DNA of 64,000 nucleotides. Source: Peribacillus frigoritolerans. Lineage in GTDB: Bacteria; Bacillota; Bacilli; Bacillales; DSM-1321. The stretch spans positions 1 through 64,000 of the forward strand of contig JAUPFL010000003.1 in assembly GCA_030562215.1 (NCBI GenBank), read 5' to 3'. The notes below the pieces were generated by a model. That model ran no database searches. It was not told where the DNA came from and saw only the letters and a list, made by a program, of their open reading frames with translations. A program made the position numbers and the translations under genes. This document shows positions 56,504 to 64,000 of the stretch, piece by piece. Position 1 is the first letter of the stretch; every line of letters begins with the position of its first letter.

Positions 56504-57219
56504 TTAAGATAAATGCAATCCGCATTCCGTTTTTTGAGCTCCTTGCCAACGGCCTGACCGTAAATCATCTGCATTGAAGGCAGGTGCAGTACACGTTTTA
56601 CATCCAATGCTCGGATATCCATTATCATGCAGGACATTATATGGAAGTCCATTTTTGTGGGCATAGCGCCAAACATCTTTCCATGTCCAATGTATGAGTG
56701 GGCATATTTTAACTGATTTGAACTTATTATCCTTATTGATATACTCGGTCTTAGCCCTTGTTTCGGATTGCTCCTCCGCAGTCCCGAAAGCCAGGCTGTT
56801 GCTTTTGAAAGCACATCAGTAAGCGGAATGATTTTACGGATGTTACAGCACTTATTGGAATCTCTAAGCCATAATTCATCGCCATATTCCGCCGCTTGTT
56901 CCTCAAGCGTCAAGTCAGGTTTCTTCATTTCGATCAAAAGCTTCGGATATCGCTTCTTCACTTCCTCGATCAATTGGTAAGTTTCCTCAAAATGGACATC
57001 TGTATCAAGAAAAACTATTTTTGCCGAAGGATTGACCTTCGCCAATAAATCCGTAAGCACGATGCCTTCAATACCAAAACTGCAAGCATAAATCAGTTTG
57101 TCTCCGTAATGGTCATTCGCCCATTGCAGAACTTCCAAAGCACCTTTTGTCTCACTGCCTTCAGGAAATACAGGGAAGTCCCCTGTATTGAAATTTTCAT
57201 AGTTTATTAATGCAGCCAA
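56504..57219 (-). CDS. cysH: Phosphoadenylyl/adenylyl-sulfate reductase (one frame break)
   Basis: About 239 residues of a thioredoxin-dependent reductase giving sulfite: ACSFGIEGIVLTDLL, FLDTDVHFEETY, and after the break GYPSIGCKTCTAPAF and the catalytic ECGLHLS end. The cysteine pairs SNKCCNIRK and GCKTC indicate a 4Fe-4S cluster as in APS reductases and B. subtilis CysH. The frame breaks near 56780 (GG, needs GGG, giving LRREQSETRAKTEYINKDNK). Start is TTG 57219 with AGGGGG upstream. Confidence 0.88.
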
Positions 57220-57389
57220 CTTTGTAGCCCCCTCTAAAAACTTGCTGTCTCAGGTTAGAGTAACTGTTGATCAATTCCCGTTGTAATATTCCCCGGGTTA
57301 TTTGAATCTAGGAAAAAAGAGACGAATCTAACCAATACTCTCTTTATATCAGTTAAACCCGCCTCTAGTTTTTCTAGTCAGCAGATACC

Positions 57390-57533
57390 TTATTTAATTC
57401 TTAGTTTTTCATTTCTTTCCATTTGAATGATTTTACCATCCTGGACAATAAGTGTAATGGATCCATATTTCATTGAAGTAAGCATTTCTTGAAGTCGTTC
57501 AAAAATTTCTTCAAGCTGATTCTCTTTATCCAA
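57390..57533 (-). CDS. yezD: YezD family (DUF2292) small protein
   Basis: A 47-residue protein missed by length cut-offs: LDKENQLEEIFERLQEMLTS, MKYGSITLIVQDGKIIQMER, NEKLRIK. This is the YezD/DUF2292 family. Start is TTG 57533 with a near-perfect AAAGGAGG upstream. It is the first gene behind the SAM riboswitch, as yezD in B. subtilis also is an S-box gene. The function is unknown; a link to sulfur assimilation follows from the context. Confidence 0.85.
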   Translation of the reverse strand: MDKENQLEEIFERLQEMLTSMKYGSITLIVQDGKIIQMERNEKLRIK

Positions 57534-57639
57534 ACCAGTTCCTCCTTTAAGAAAATCCGCGAATATTTTATTTTAAATTTCTTAGATTTATATAATTCCA
57601 TACAACCTTACATTGTTATGGTCTGCCTAAAATTTTCAC

Positions 57640-57671
57640 AAAAAACAAAAATCTTTCCATGATGGAAAGAT
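57640..57671 (-). terminator. Intrinsic terminator of the SAM riboswitch
   Basis: ATCTTTCCA (57651-57659) and TGGAAAGAT (57663-57671) pair, followed on the minus strand by TTTTTGTTTTTT. It lies between the aptamer and yezD and is the expected off-switch when SAM is bound. Confidence 0.85.
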
Positions 57672-57691
57672 CGCAAGGTAAATATCTTTAC

Positions 57692-57797
57692 CTTATCTTC
57701 CAAAATGATCAACATTTTGTTGGAGGTAGCACCTTGCATCCATCATGCAGGTTGCTGGACTTCAAAGGGCCAATTCCCTCCGTCGCTCTGGATAAGT
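57692..57797 (-). promoter_or_regulatory. SAM-I riboswitch (S-box)
   Basis: On the minus strand the conserved S-box core is complete: CTTATCCAGAG, CGACGGAGGGAATTGGCCC, GAAGTCCAGCAACC, AAGGTGCTACCTCCA and the closing GATAAGG that pairs with CTTATC. It controls yezD, cysH and the genes behind them by early termination at high SAM. Confidence 0.95.
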
Positions 57798-57810
57798 TTT
57801 ATTATTTTAA

Positions 57811-57838
57811 ATATTAACATATATTTAATCCTTGTCAA
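57811..57838 (-). promoter_or_regulatory. Sigma-A promoter of the S-box/cys operon
   Basis: On the minus strand TTGACA (57833-57838), a 16-base spacer and TAATAT (57811-57816), ending about 14 bases before the aptamer. Confidence 0.8.
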
Positions 57839-57935
57839 TGGAGTTTTCTTATAAAATAACTTGGTTTAATATTATGGATGAACTGTTATTTTTATACACT
57901 CTATTCAATTTATGATTTTATGTTCATATAAATAC

Positions 57936-57987
57936 GAAAATAGACTCGTCTTTTTAGATAAAGTCTCCAAAAAATGAGTCTATTTTC
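57936..57987. terminator. Long hairpin after the ssuE-like gene
   Basis: GAAAATAGACTC (57936-57947) pairs exactly with GAGTCTATTTTC (57976-57987). T-rich sequence follows on the minus strand. Confidence 0.55.
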
Positions 57988-58075
57988 ATTAATAGGCCTA
58001 TTATTGACTCGTGTTATTCTAAAAAAATTTCTAGGGTTCAGTCTTTTTATAGAAGGAATTAATTTATTTAAGTCA

Positions 58076-58609
58076 TTAATTTCTTAACTGTATCGCTTCT
58101 ACAAATTCTTGAACCTGACTCTGGACGCGATCAATTAAATGCAAATCATTGATCGGGTTTTCTGGATTCTGTTTATCTATTTCCTTATCAACAAAATAAA
58201 TCCCCTGCAGCGGCTCGCCTTTTAATATTGAAATTAATGGTTTAAGCGCATAGTCAATCGCCAATAGATGCCTGTTACTTCCACCAATCATGATTGGCAG
58301 CACCGGCTTACCCTTAAAAGCACCTTCTGGCAGCAAATCAATCAAGGCTTTCAATACACCTGTATAAGAAGCCTTATAAACCGGTGAACCTATAATGACT
58401 CCTCTGGCTGCTTGAATTCTCTCTGAAAGCTTTGAGATATCCTCGCTATTATATTTCCCTTGGAATAAATCATCTGCTGTGAAATCCGTAATCGAGAAAT
58501 AAGCTGTAGTAAATCCTGCATTTTCGACTAATGATTGAATATGTTTTAGTGAAATGTCCGTTCTTGATGGAATAGCCGGACTTCCTGATAAAATCACGAT
58601 ATCGCTCAT
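58076..58609 (-). CDS. ssuE: NADPH-dependent FMN reductase, SsuE-like
   Basis: A 177-residue flavodoxin-like reductase: VILSGSPAIPSRTD (FMN phosphate loop), IIGSPVYKASYTGVLKALID (flavin ring), VLPIMIGGSNRHLLAIDYAL. It matches SsuE, which supplies reduced FMN for alkanesulfonate monooxygenase, though no ssuD or transport genes are in the window. Location upstream of the sulfur operon supports a sulfur role. ATG 58609 has GGAGGGT. Confidence 0.75.
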   Translation of the reverse strand: MSDIVILSGSPAIPSRTDISLKHIQSLVENAGFTTAYFSITDFTADDLFQGKYNSEDISKLSERIQAARGVIIGSPVYKASYTGVLKALIDLLPEGAFKGKPVLPIMIGGSNRHLLAIDYALKPLISILKGEPLQGIYFVDKEIDKQNPENPINDLHLIDRVQSQVQEFVEAIQLRN

Positions 58610-58743
58610 TTGATACCCTCCAATGTTACATGATTTCCAGATAAAATTTTCTTAAAGCATTTCGTGAAGTATACATTTATCGTAATTGTCTGAAAAATAT
58701 AAGTCAAATCTTACACTCTGGACATCTACTCTTAATGAAAAAA

Positions 58744-58795
58744 GAAACGGTCATATTTACGGCTTGATGCTCATGCCCTTAAATATGACCGTTTC
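58744..58795 (-). terminator. Terminator after the tetR gene
   Basis: GAAACGGTCATATTT (58744-58758) pairs with AAATATGACCGTTTC (58781-58795). It starts just beyond the tetR stop. Confidence 0.7.
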
Positions 58796-58796
58796 A

Positions 58797-59381
58797 TTAT
58801 GTATGATTCTGTTTCCCATGAATACCATATACCAAAAGTTGAGCAATGCTCTTAATTCGTTCAGAAGTAAAATATGGCTCTTTTTTTGTTGATGGATCTC
58901 ATAATGTGTAGATAAAGCCAATGTGAAAGAAATGATCCCTACATTAAATAAAATAATATCAGAGATATATTGTATCTCTCCGCTATCTATTCTCTTCTGT
59001 ATTTCAATATGCCTGGCATTTGGCTTGAAAATCTGATCTACATATTGCTTTGAAATATCTTGATCGAATTGTGTTTCCCTAAATAATATCGAAAACTGTT
59101 CTTTATTTTCAAGAATTTTTTTATCATGGTGGTAACATGATTCTCCACTAGATCATCCGTGGATAGATGGCTAGCCCCATCTTCGGATTCCTCTTTTTCA
59201 TTAGGGGTAATTGTAGCCAAAAGCAATTCTTTTTTGCTGTCAAAGTATTTGTAAATAGTAGCTTCGGAAACATTGCATGCAGAGGCAATTTCATTCGTTC
59301 TTGTCATGTCAAAACCTTTAGTGGCAAAAAGAGTCCGGGCTACATTTATGATTCGTTCTTTGGTTTGCTGCCCTTTTTCAA
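58797..59381 (-). CDS. TetR-family repressor (three frame breaks)
   Basis: About 196 residues: TKERIINVARTLFATKGFDM, TRTNEIASACNVSEATIYKY and FDSKKELLLATI form the DNA-binding domain, followed by a variable ligand domain ending SERIKSIAQLLVYGIHGKQN. Start TTG 59381 has AGAAGG upstream. Breaks are A5 (about 59374-59378, six needed), A7 (about 59119-59125, eight needed) and A7 (about 58881-58888, eight needed). It lies after the SDR gene on the same strand. The perfect palindrome before the SDR gene is its likely operator. Confidence 0.75.
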
Positions 59382-59503
59382 AAATATCAACCTTCTTTTA
59401 TAAAGATAAGACCGGTTTCACCCATCTATTTCCCATGATATATCGCTGGTATCAATCGGTCAATATTACCTTTGATCTATTAGAATTCAATATTCCCATA
59501 TAT

Positions 59504-59550
59504 CATAAATAGAAAACATCGTCTGGTTGGGACAATGTTTTCTATTTATG
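59504..59550 (-). terminator. Terminator between SDR and tetR
   Basis: CATAAATAGAAAACAT (59504-59519) pairs exactly with ATGTTTTCTATTTATG (59535-59550), five bases after the SDR stop. Confidence 0.8.
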
Positions 59551-59554
59551 AATA

Positions 59555-60301
59555 TCACTTAAAAGATGCATAGCCATCATCGACCATGACTACACTTCCA
59601 TTGATCGCATCCGCTTCCTCTAACGATAATAGATAGACGGCATTTGCAATGGCTTCTGGCTTAATTAATACACCGCGCATTTGACTTGCATTCAATTTAT
59701 TGATGATTCCCATGTCTTTATAACCTTGTATGATAGGAGTGTCAACCCCGCCCGGCGCAATGCCCACAACGCGTATGCCATAAGCACCCAATTCCAAAGC
59801 TGCTGTCTGTGTCATCATTCTTACAGCGCCTTTAGTCGCCTGATAGGCAAAAGTCCCATGTGAAGCTAAGTAGCCAAACACAGAAGCGGTATTTATAATG
59901 ACTCCCTTGTTACCCAGTTCCTTCATTTTCCGTCCTGCTGCCATGATTCCAAAGGCCACTCCGTGCTGGTTCACTCCAATCGTTTTGTAGTAACCTTCCA
60001 TATCTTGGTCTAGGATCATACCGCCCGCACCAATGCCGGCATTATTAAACATGATATCGAGCCTTCCGTATGTTTCCACTGCTTTATTGATTAACGATTC
60101 AACATCTTCCTGCTTAGAAACATCCGTTTTAACATAAATGGCCACTCCGCCATTAGCTGTTATCTGATCAACGGTTTCCCGACCCATTTCTTCATTAAAA
60201 TCCGCAACAACGACCTTGTCCCCTTTTTGCTGCGAATTTCAGGCATGTGGCTCGGCCTATACCGCTTGCTCCCCTGTAATAATTGCAACTCTTGCTGTCA
60301 T
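59555..60301 (-). CDS. Short-chain dehydrogenase/reductase (frame breaks near the N-terminus)
   Basis: About 248 residues of a classical SDR: IITGGASGIGRA (NAD loop), MFNNAGIGAGG, active-site Ser in IINTASVFGY and YQATKGAVR (Tyr-x3-Lys), IAPGGVDTP. ATG 60301 has AAAGGGG. Breaks are C4 on the plus strand (60271-60274; five needed for TGGASG) and the A5/G4 run near 60225 (one base off) giving GDKVVVADFNEEMGRE. Upstream is a 26-bp palindrome, so the gene is probably TetR-controlled. The substrate is unknown. Confidence 0.85.
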
Positions 60302-60317
60302 ATACATTCCCCTTTCA

Positions 60318-60343
60318 AATAAGTAAGTGATCACTTACTTATT
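60318..60343. promoter_or_regulatory. Perfect 26-bp palindrome, likely TetR operator
   Basis: AATAAGTAAGTGA followed by its exact reverse complement TCACTTACTTATT, 16 bases before the SDR start. The form fits TetR-family operators and a tetR gene is the next gene downstream. Confidence 0.75.
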
Positions 60344-60412
60344 ATTATAAAAGTGAAGAATAGTAAATTCAAGCAATATGTATTTTTATAGAGTTTTGAG
60401 CTTTCAAAAGTA

Positions 60413-60438
60413 AAGCTGTCCTATTAATAGGACAGCTT
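60413..60438 (-). terminator. Terminator after pdxT
   Basis: AAGCTGTCCTATT (60413-60425) is followed by its exact complement AATAGGACAGCTT (60426-60438). It lies eight bases beyond the pdxT stop. Confidence 0.65.
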
Positions 60439-60445
60439 CATTTGT

Positions 60446-61044
60446 TTAGCAGGTTTTCAATTCGACCTTACTTACGGATGTCTTCACCATTTCAATGAAA
60501 AGTTGAAGGAAGCGACCATCACCTGTTAATTCTGGATGAAATGCACTTACGAGGACATGGTCTTGTCTCGCAGCCACTACATTCTCTTCATAAACAGCCA
60601 ATACTTCTACACCTTCTCCAACTTCATCAGCAAATGGCGCCCGGATGAATACTGCCTTATAAGGGTCTTCCATTCCTTTGATGGATAGGTCAGCCTCGAA
60701 ACTTTCCCGTTGACGCCCAAATCCGTTCCTTTTCACGGAAATGTCCATTAGTCCGAGATAGGCCTCCTCATCGCCAGTCAATTCATTGGCCGCCAATACC
60801 ATCCCAGCACATGTACCGAAAATAGGTTTTTTACCTTCGAAGAAAGTTTTGACCGGTTCCATAAATCCATAACGATCCATTAGCTTCCTCATCGTCGTGC
60901 TTTCTCCGCCTGGAATGATCAAGCCATCGATTTCCCGCAACTGTTCCGGTTTTTTACTATAATCGCTTGCTCGCCGGCAGCTTTGATTTGGTTCAAGTGT
61001 TCTTCAACCGCTCCCTGTAATCCTAAAACACCGATCGTTATCAT
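60446..61044 (-). CDS. pdxT: Pyridoxal 5'-phosphate synthase glutaminase subunit (one frame break)
   Basis: About 199 residues. Class I-like glutaminase that supplies ammonia to PdxS: IGVLGLQGAVEEHLNQIKAA, GLIIPGGESTTMRKL, nucleophile FGTCAGMVL, and His/Glu in SAFHPELTGD. The frame breaks at T6 on the plus strand (about 60950-60955; A7 on the coding strand gives IIVKKPEQLREIDG). ATG 61044 lies one base past the pdxS stop, so the two are coupled. Confidence 0.92.
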
Positions 61045-61045
61045 A

Positions 61046-61933
61046 TTACCATCCACGTTCCTGCATCCGTTCTGCCGGAGCTAGTTTAGAAATATCAATG
61101 CCTTTCATTGCACTGCCCAATTCTTTGGACAACTTGCCAATCAACTCATAATCGGTGAAATATGTAGTCGCTTGAACGATTGCTGATGCGAATTTTTCCG
61201 GATTTTCAGATTTAAAAATACCGGACCCAACGAAAACGCCATCTGCTCCCAATTCCATCATCAATGCTGCATCTGCTGGAGTAGCAATTCCGCCAGCTGC
61301 AAAGTTAACTACAGGCAATTTACCTGTGCGTTTGATTTCTCTTAGAATTTCAAATGGGGCTCCAATATTTTTTGCCTCTGTCATTAATTCATCATCACTC
61401 ATGATGCTCACTTTACGAATTTGTGACTGTACCTTTCTCATATGACGCACAGCTTCCACAATATTACCCGTACCTGGTTCTCCTTTTGTACGAAGCATTG
61501 ATGCTCCTTCACCAATACGGCGTGCAGCTTCGCCTAAATCACGGCAGCCACAAACGAAAGGTACTGTGAAATCACTTTTTAGAATGTGGTATTCTTCATC
61601 AGCAGGAGTCAGCACTTCACTTTCATCGATATAATCGACTCCCATGGATTCAAGGACCCTTGATTCAACAATGTGACCGATCCTTGCTTTAGCCATGACC
61701 GGGATGGACACTGCATTCATTACTTCCTCGACAATTCGCGGATCTGCCATTCTAGCTACCCCGCCAGCCGCACGGATGTCGGAAGGAACCCTTTCCAATG
61801 CCATGACAGCGACAGCACCTGATGCTTCTGCGATTTTTGCTTGTTCTGCGTTAATGACGTCCATAATTACGCCACCCTTTTGCATTTGTGCCATTCCTCT
61901 TTTTACTGTGTCAGTACCTAATAATTTTTCCAT
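61046..61933 (-). CDS. pdxS: Pyridoxal 5'-phosphate synthase subunit PdxS
   Basis: A 295-residue TIM-barrel lyase forming PLP from ribose-5-phosphate, glyceraldehyde-3-phosphate and ammonia. It shows GGVIMDVINAEQAKIAEASG, MADPRIVEEV, catalytic lysines in VMAKARIGH and LRTKGEPGTG, VNFAAGGIATPADAALMMEL and GVFVGSGIFKSENP. Start is ATG 61933 (MEKLLGTDTVKRG) with AGGGGAAG; the frame is open 35 codons further without support. The frame is intact. Confidence 0.95.
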   Translation of the reverse strand: MEKLLGTDTVKRGMAQMQKGGVIMDVINAEQAKIAEASGAVAVMALERVPSDIRAAGGVARMADPRIVEEVMNAVSIPVMAKARIGHIVESRVLESMGVDYIDESEVLTPADEEYHILKSDFTVPFVCGCRDLGEAARRIGEGASMLRTKGEPGTGNIVEAVRHMRKVQSQIRKVSIMSDDELMTEAKNIGAPFEILREIKRTGKLPVVNFAAGGIATPADAALMMELGADGVFVGSGIFKSENPEKFASAIVQATTYFTDYELIGKLSKELGSAMKGIDISKLAPAERMQERGW

Positions 61934-61991
61934 TTCTCTTCCCCTAATATTTGCATTTTTTAGATTTGTTAGATTTAGTATAAAAATAGTT

Positions 61992-62037
61992 GACCGCATT
62001 GAAAGTGTCAGTTTTAATAAATTTAATGGTGTCAGCA
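61992..62037. promoter_or_regulatory. Divergent pdxR/pdxST control region
   Basis: Plus strand: TTGACC (61992-61997), 17 bases, TTTAAT (62015-62020) is a good promoter for pdxR. GTGTCAG occurs twice as direct repeat (62008-62014 and 62031-62037, 23 bases apart), which fits a PdxR operator. The first overlaps the pdxR promoter spacer. Confidence 0.55.
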
Positions 62038-62065
62038 ATAAATTTCTCTAAAAGGTGGAAACAAA

Positions 62066-63460
62066 ATGAATATGCTTTCTTGTGATTTAAATCGGTTAAG
62101 TGAAGTACCTTTGTATGAACAATTATATTCACATATTAAAAAAGAAATCATAGATGGCCGTCTTCTTTTCGGCACGAAGCTCCCTTCCAAACGGAAATTG
62201 GCAGAGTTCCTTCAAATAAGTCAAAATACTGTCGAGACTGCATATGAACAATTGACTGCTGAGGGATACGTAGAAGTCATACCAAGAAAAGGGTACTATA
62301 TTCAAACATTCGAGGATTTGGAATATACACAAACTAGCCAAGTATCCTTGGAAAAAAGCAATCATAAAGAAGGGGAATTGCTGTATCATTTTCATCCCAG
62401 TCAAATTGACACGGAACACTTCCCATTTGAAAAATGGAGAAAATACATGAAAAGCAAAATCGATGAATCGCATCAAGATCTTCTTTTACTAGGGGATAAT
62501 CAAGGGGAATATGAATTACGATGTGAAATCGCCCATTATTTGTATCATGCACGTGGTGTACAATGCGTTCCCGAACAGATCATCATTGGTGCAGGAATGG
62601 AAATCTTATTGCAGCAGCTTGTCCTTCTTTTCGATAAAAATGCGATCTATGGTGTTGAAGATCCTGGATACCACTTGATTCACCGGATTTTACGCAGCTA
62701 CCCAAATGAAGTCCATCCACTGCAAATTGATGAAGAAGGCGTAAAGGTGAACCAAATTGAAGATTCAAAGATCGACGTCGTGTATGTCACACCCTCACAT
62801 CACTTCCCCAATGGGACGATCCTATCCGTTAACAGACGGACGCGATTGTTGAACTGGGCTCAAGGTGCAGCAAACCGCTATATTATCGAAGACGATTATG
62901 ATAGTGAATTTCGTTATAGTGGAAAAACAATTCCTTCCTTACAAAGTATGGATGCTGGTGATAAGGTGATTTATTTAGGGTCATTTTCCAAATCATTGAT
63001 GCCATCAATTCGGATCAGTTATATGGTTCTTCCCGCTCCATTGTTACAAATGCATCAACAGGAATTGTCTTTTTACCATTCAACCGTTTCTCGGATTGAT
63101 CAACATGTGTTGACACAGTTCATGAAGGAAGGGGATTTCGAAAAGCATTTGAATCGCATGCGGAAAGTTTACCGTCGCAAGTTGGATAAAGTGATCGATC
63201 TGTTTAAACCCCATCAACAAATAAAGATCATTGGTGAACGGTCAGGATTGCATATCGTCCTCATCGTTAAGAACGGCATGGATGAACAGACACTTATTCA
63301 AAAGGCAAAGGAAAATCATATTAAAATTTATGGACTATCGACATATTCAATCGAAAAAATTGAGGAACACTCTCCAAAAATCATATTGGGCTTTGCAGGG
63401 ATTCCTGAATCCGAATTGGAAAAAGCTATTCACCTTTTATTGAATTCATGGGGTTTATAA
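62066..63460 (+). CDS. pdxR: MocR/GntR-type regulator PdxR
   Basis: A 464-residue fusion of a winged helix (about 10-80: VPLYEQLYSHIKKEIIDGRL, KLPSKRKLAEFLQISQNTVE, GYVEVIPRKGYY) with a class I aminotransferase fold. It carries the PLP site EDPGYHLIHR, VTPSHHFPNG, IIEDDYDSEFRY and the PLP lysine in SFSKSLMPSIRISY. It senses PLP and activates pdxST in relatives. It is divergent from pdxST with a shared control region. ATG 62066 has AAAAGGTGG. The frame is intact. Confidence 0.9.
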   Translation: MNMLSCDLNRLSEVPLYEQLYSHIKKEIIDGRLLFGTKLPSKRKLAEFLQISQNTVETAYEQLTAEGYVEVIPRKGYYIQTFEDLEYTQTSQVSLEKSNHKEGELLYHFHPSQIDTEHFPFEKWRKYMKSKIDESHQDLLLLGDNQGEYELRCEIAHYLYHARGVQCVPEQIIIGAGMEILLQQLVLLFDKNAIYGVEDPGYHLIHRILRSYPNEVHPLQIDEEGVKVNQIEDSKIDVVYVTPSHHFPNGTILSVNRRTRLLNWAQGAANRYIIEDDYDSEFRYSGKTIPSLQSMDAGDKVIYLGSFSKSLMPSIRISYMVLPAPLLQMHQQELSFYHSTVSRIDQHVLTQFMKEGDFEKHLNRMRKVYRRKLDKVIDLFKPHQQIKIIGERSGLHIVLIVKNGMDEQTLIQKAKENHIKIYGLSTYSIEKIEEHSPKIILGFAGIPESELEKAIHLLLNSWGL

Positions 63461-63462
63461 AG

Positions 63463-63494
63463 AAAAAGAAGTTCACTGACGTGAACTTCTTTAG
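63463..63494 (+). terminator. Terminator after pdxR
   Basis: AAGAAGTTCAC (63466-63476) pairs exactly with GTGAACTTCTT (63481-63491) around a four-base loop. Confidence 0.75.
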
Positions 63495-63509
63495 TTTGAG
63501 TGAAATGAA

Positions 63510-63715
63510 GAAATTTGCGTCACTCCCACTGAATGTCTGGGTCCAAGGCCCCGTTTGATGCTTGCAGTGAGGAGTTTTTGGCTTGACGTCTACCGAAAGG
63601 GAATCATAATGTGTACCGCAACATGTATGTTCCGGAATCCGAATAATGCGTTGACGGTCAAAAAATTCCTGGATGGTCGAATAAAGCACGTTTTAGGACG
63701 ACAGACTGCTTCGGC
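63510..63715 (-). pseudogene. Possible AlaX-like (alanyl-tRNA editing) fragment
   Basis: The minus-strand frame reads FFDRQRIIRIPEHTCCGTHY then DSLS. The CCGTH core and its surroundings resemble the metal-binding C-terminal motif of AlaX/AARSD1 editing proteins. No N-terminal HxxxH part lies within reach and the reading then turns to unrelated sequence, so at most a fragment remains. Confidence 0.3.
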
Positions 63716-63747
63716 TGAAGATAACTGAGACGGTTTTTAAATAAAAT

Positions 63748-63785
63748 CTGCAGGCAAACTCGCTTTCCTTCGAGTTTGCCTGCAG
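63748..63785. repeat. Hairpin repeat, copy 2
   Basis: CTGCAGGCAAACTCG (63748-63762) and CGAGTTTGCCTGCAG (63771-63785) pair perfectly around CTTTCCTT. It matches the degenerate copy at 34104-34141 and lies about 30 bases beyond the stop of the D-serine dehydratase gene. Confidence 0.7.
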
Positions 63786-63814
63786 TCTGAGAATTTCACT
63801 TTTGTGGGATTTTT

Positions 63815-64000
63815 TTAGCTTTTAGATAAATACTGTTCCATCATATCCTTCGGTACCATGCTCCCGCCGGTCGCCCAGATGATATGTGTGGACCGGTTCA
63901 TTTTATCCAGCAGTTTTTGACCCATAAGGTATTCCCTTCCTCCAGGAGCTGACAAAAGTTGTATCGGACCAAATGCTCCTGCTAGGGCAGATGGCTCTAA
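63815..64000 (-). CDS. dsdA: D-serine dehydratase, C-terminal part
   Basis: The frame enters from the window edge and ends at TAA 63815-63817. The 61 residues read LEPSALAGAFGPIQLLSAPG, GREYLMGQKLLDKMNRSTHI, IWATGGSMVPKDMMEQYLSK. The pairs LEPSALAG and HI(I/V)WATGGSMVP are the C-terminal signature of the PLP-dependent D-serine ammonia-lyase DsdA, which breaks D-serine to pyruvate and ammonia. Only the end is visible. Confidence 0.85.
   Translation of the reverse strand, partial: LEPSALAGAFGPIQLLSAPGGREYLMGQKLLDKMNRSTHIIWATGGSMVPKDMMEQYLSKS

Noticed and set aside
1..64000. CRISPR array, rRNA or tRNA genes, phage integrase or complete insertion sequence
   Set aside because: Looked for regularly spaced repeats, cloverleaf patterns, CCA ends and recombinase motifs; none was convincing.

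Overview
This 64 kb window looks like a chromosomal piece of a low-GC, spore-forming Bacillaceae bacterium. The gene content is closest to the Peribacillus / 'Bacillus simplex' type, which is an inference from protein resemblance and not a search result. Supporting signs are AGGAGG-type ribosome sites, TTG/GTG starts, a SAM riboswitch (S-box) before a cysH operon, a Fur box, a cre site, a glgBCDA operon, divergent pdxR/pdxST, and a spore-coat-like sugar-nucleotide cluster. No rRNA, tRNA or CRISPR array was seen. The window starts inside opuCB (minus strand) and ends inside a D-serine dehydratase gene (minus strand).

Layout. 0-9 kb: opuCA-opuCB osmoprotectant transporter, a cre-controlled acyl-CoA dehydrogenase, a nuclease relic, a Fur-controlled flavodoxin/IDEAL-protein pair, an MFS exporter, a DUF418 membrane protein and a DUF192 protein. 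9.2-10.4 kb: gene-poor stretch with insertion-sequence debris. 10.5-28.5 kb: a large locus of sugar-nucleotide enzymes (pgcA, gtaB/ytdA-like, ugd/ytcA-like, UDP-glucuronate epimerase/ytcB-like) mixed with three related GT4 glycosyltransferases, four related small kinase-fold modules, two copies of a HipA-like kinase gene (one decayed), a glutamine-rich repeat protein and small unknown genes. It resembles an expanded version of the B. subtilis ytdA-ytcABC spore polysaccharide operon and is the best candidate here for a poorly described system. 29-38 kb: prolyl 4-hydroxylase of the B. anthracis type, an unusual HTH-HTH-coiled-coil-J-domain protein, a VOC protein, a BlaI/M56-peptidase/DoxX regulatory unit with two matching palindromic operators, an interspersed Bacillus repeat, and several small genes and relics. 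38-47.5 kb: exoA, cardiolipin synthase, glgBCDA and a GH15 enzyme. 47.7-58 kb: small membrane protein, mismatch glycosylase, TauE/SafE exporter, then the sulfate assimilation and siroheme operon yezD-cysH-sat-cysC-sulfite reductase-DUF3906-cobA-sirB-sirC behind one promoter and S-box. 58-64 kb: ssuE-like reductase, TetR and SDR with a 26-bp perfect palindrome, pdxST with divergent pdxR, an AlaX-like relic, and the 3' end of dsdA.

Reading-frame quality. At least 35 genes or relics show single-base frame breaks, nearly all one base missing from a short homopolymer (for example A8 read as A7), and they hit conserved operons (glg, cys/sir, pdx) as often as accessory genes. I read most of them as sequence errors, not true pseudogenes. 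Coordinates below give the whole reconstructed gene across such breaks, and each entry says where the break is. Several genes split or hidden by this (sirC C-terminus, glgB N-terminus, yezD, the acetylglutamate-synthase-like protein, prolyl hydroxylase) are recovered here.
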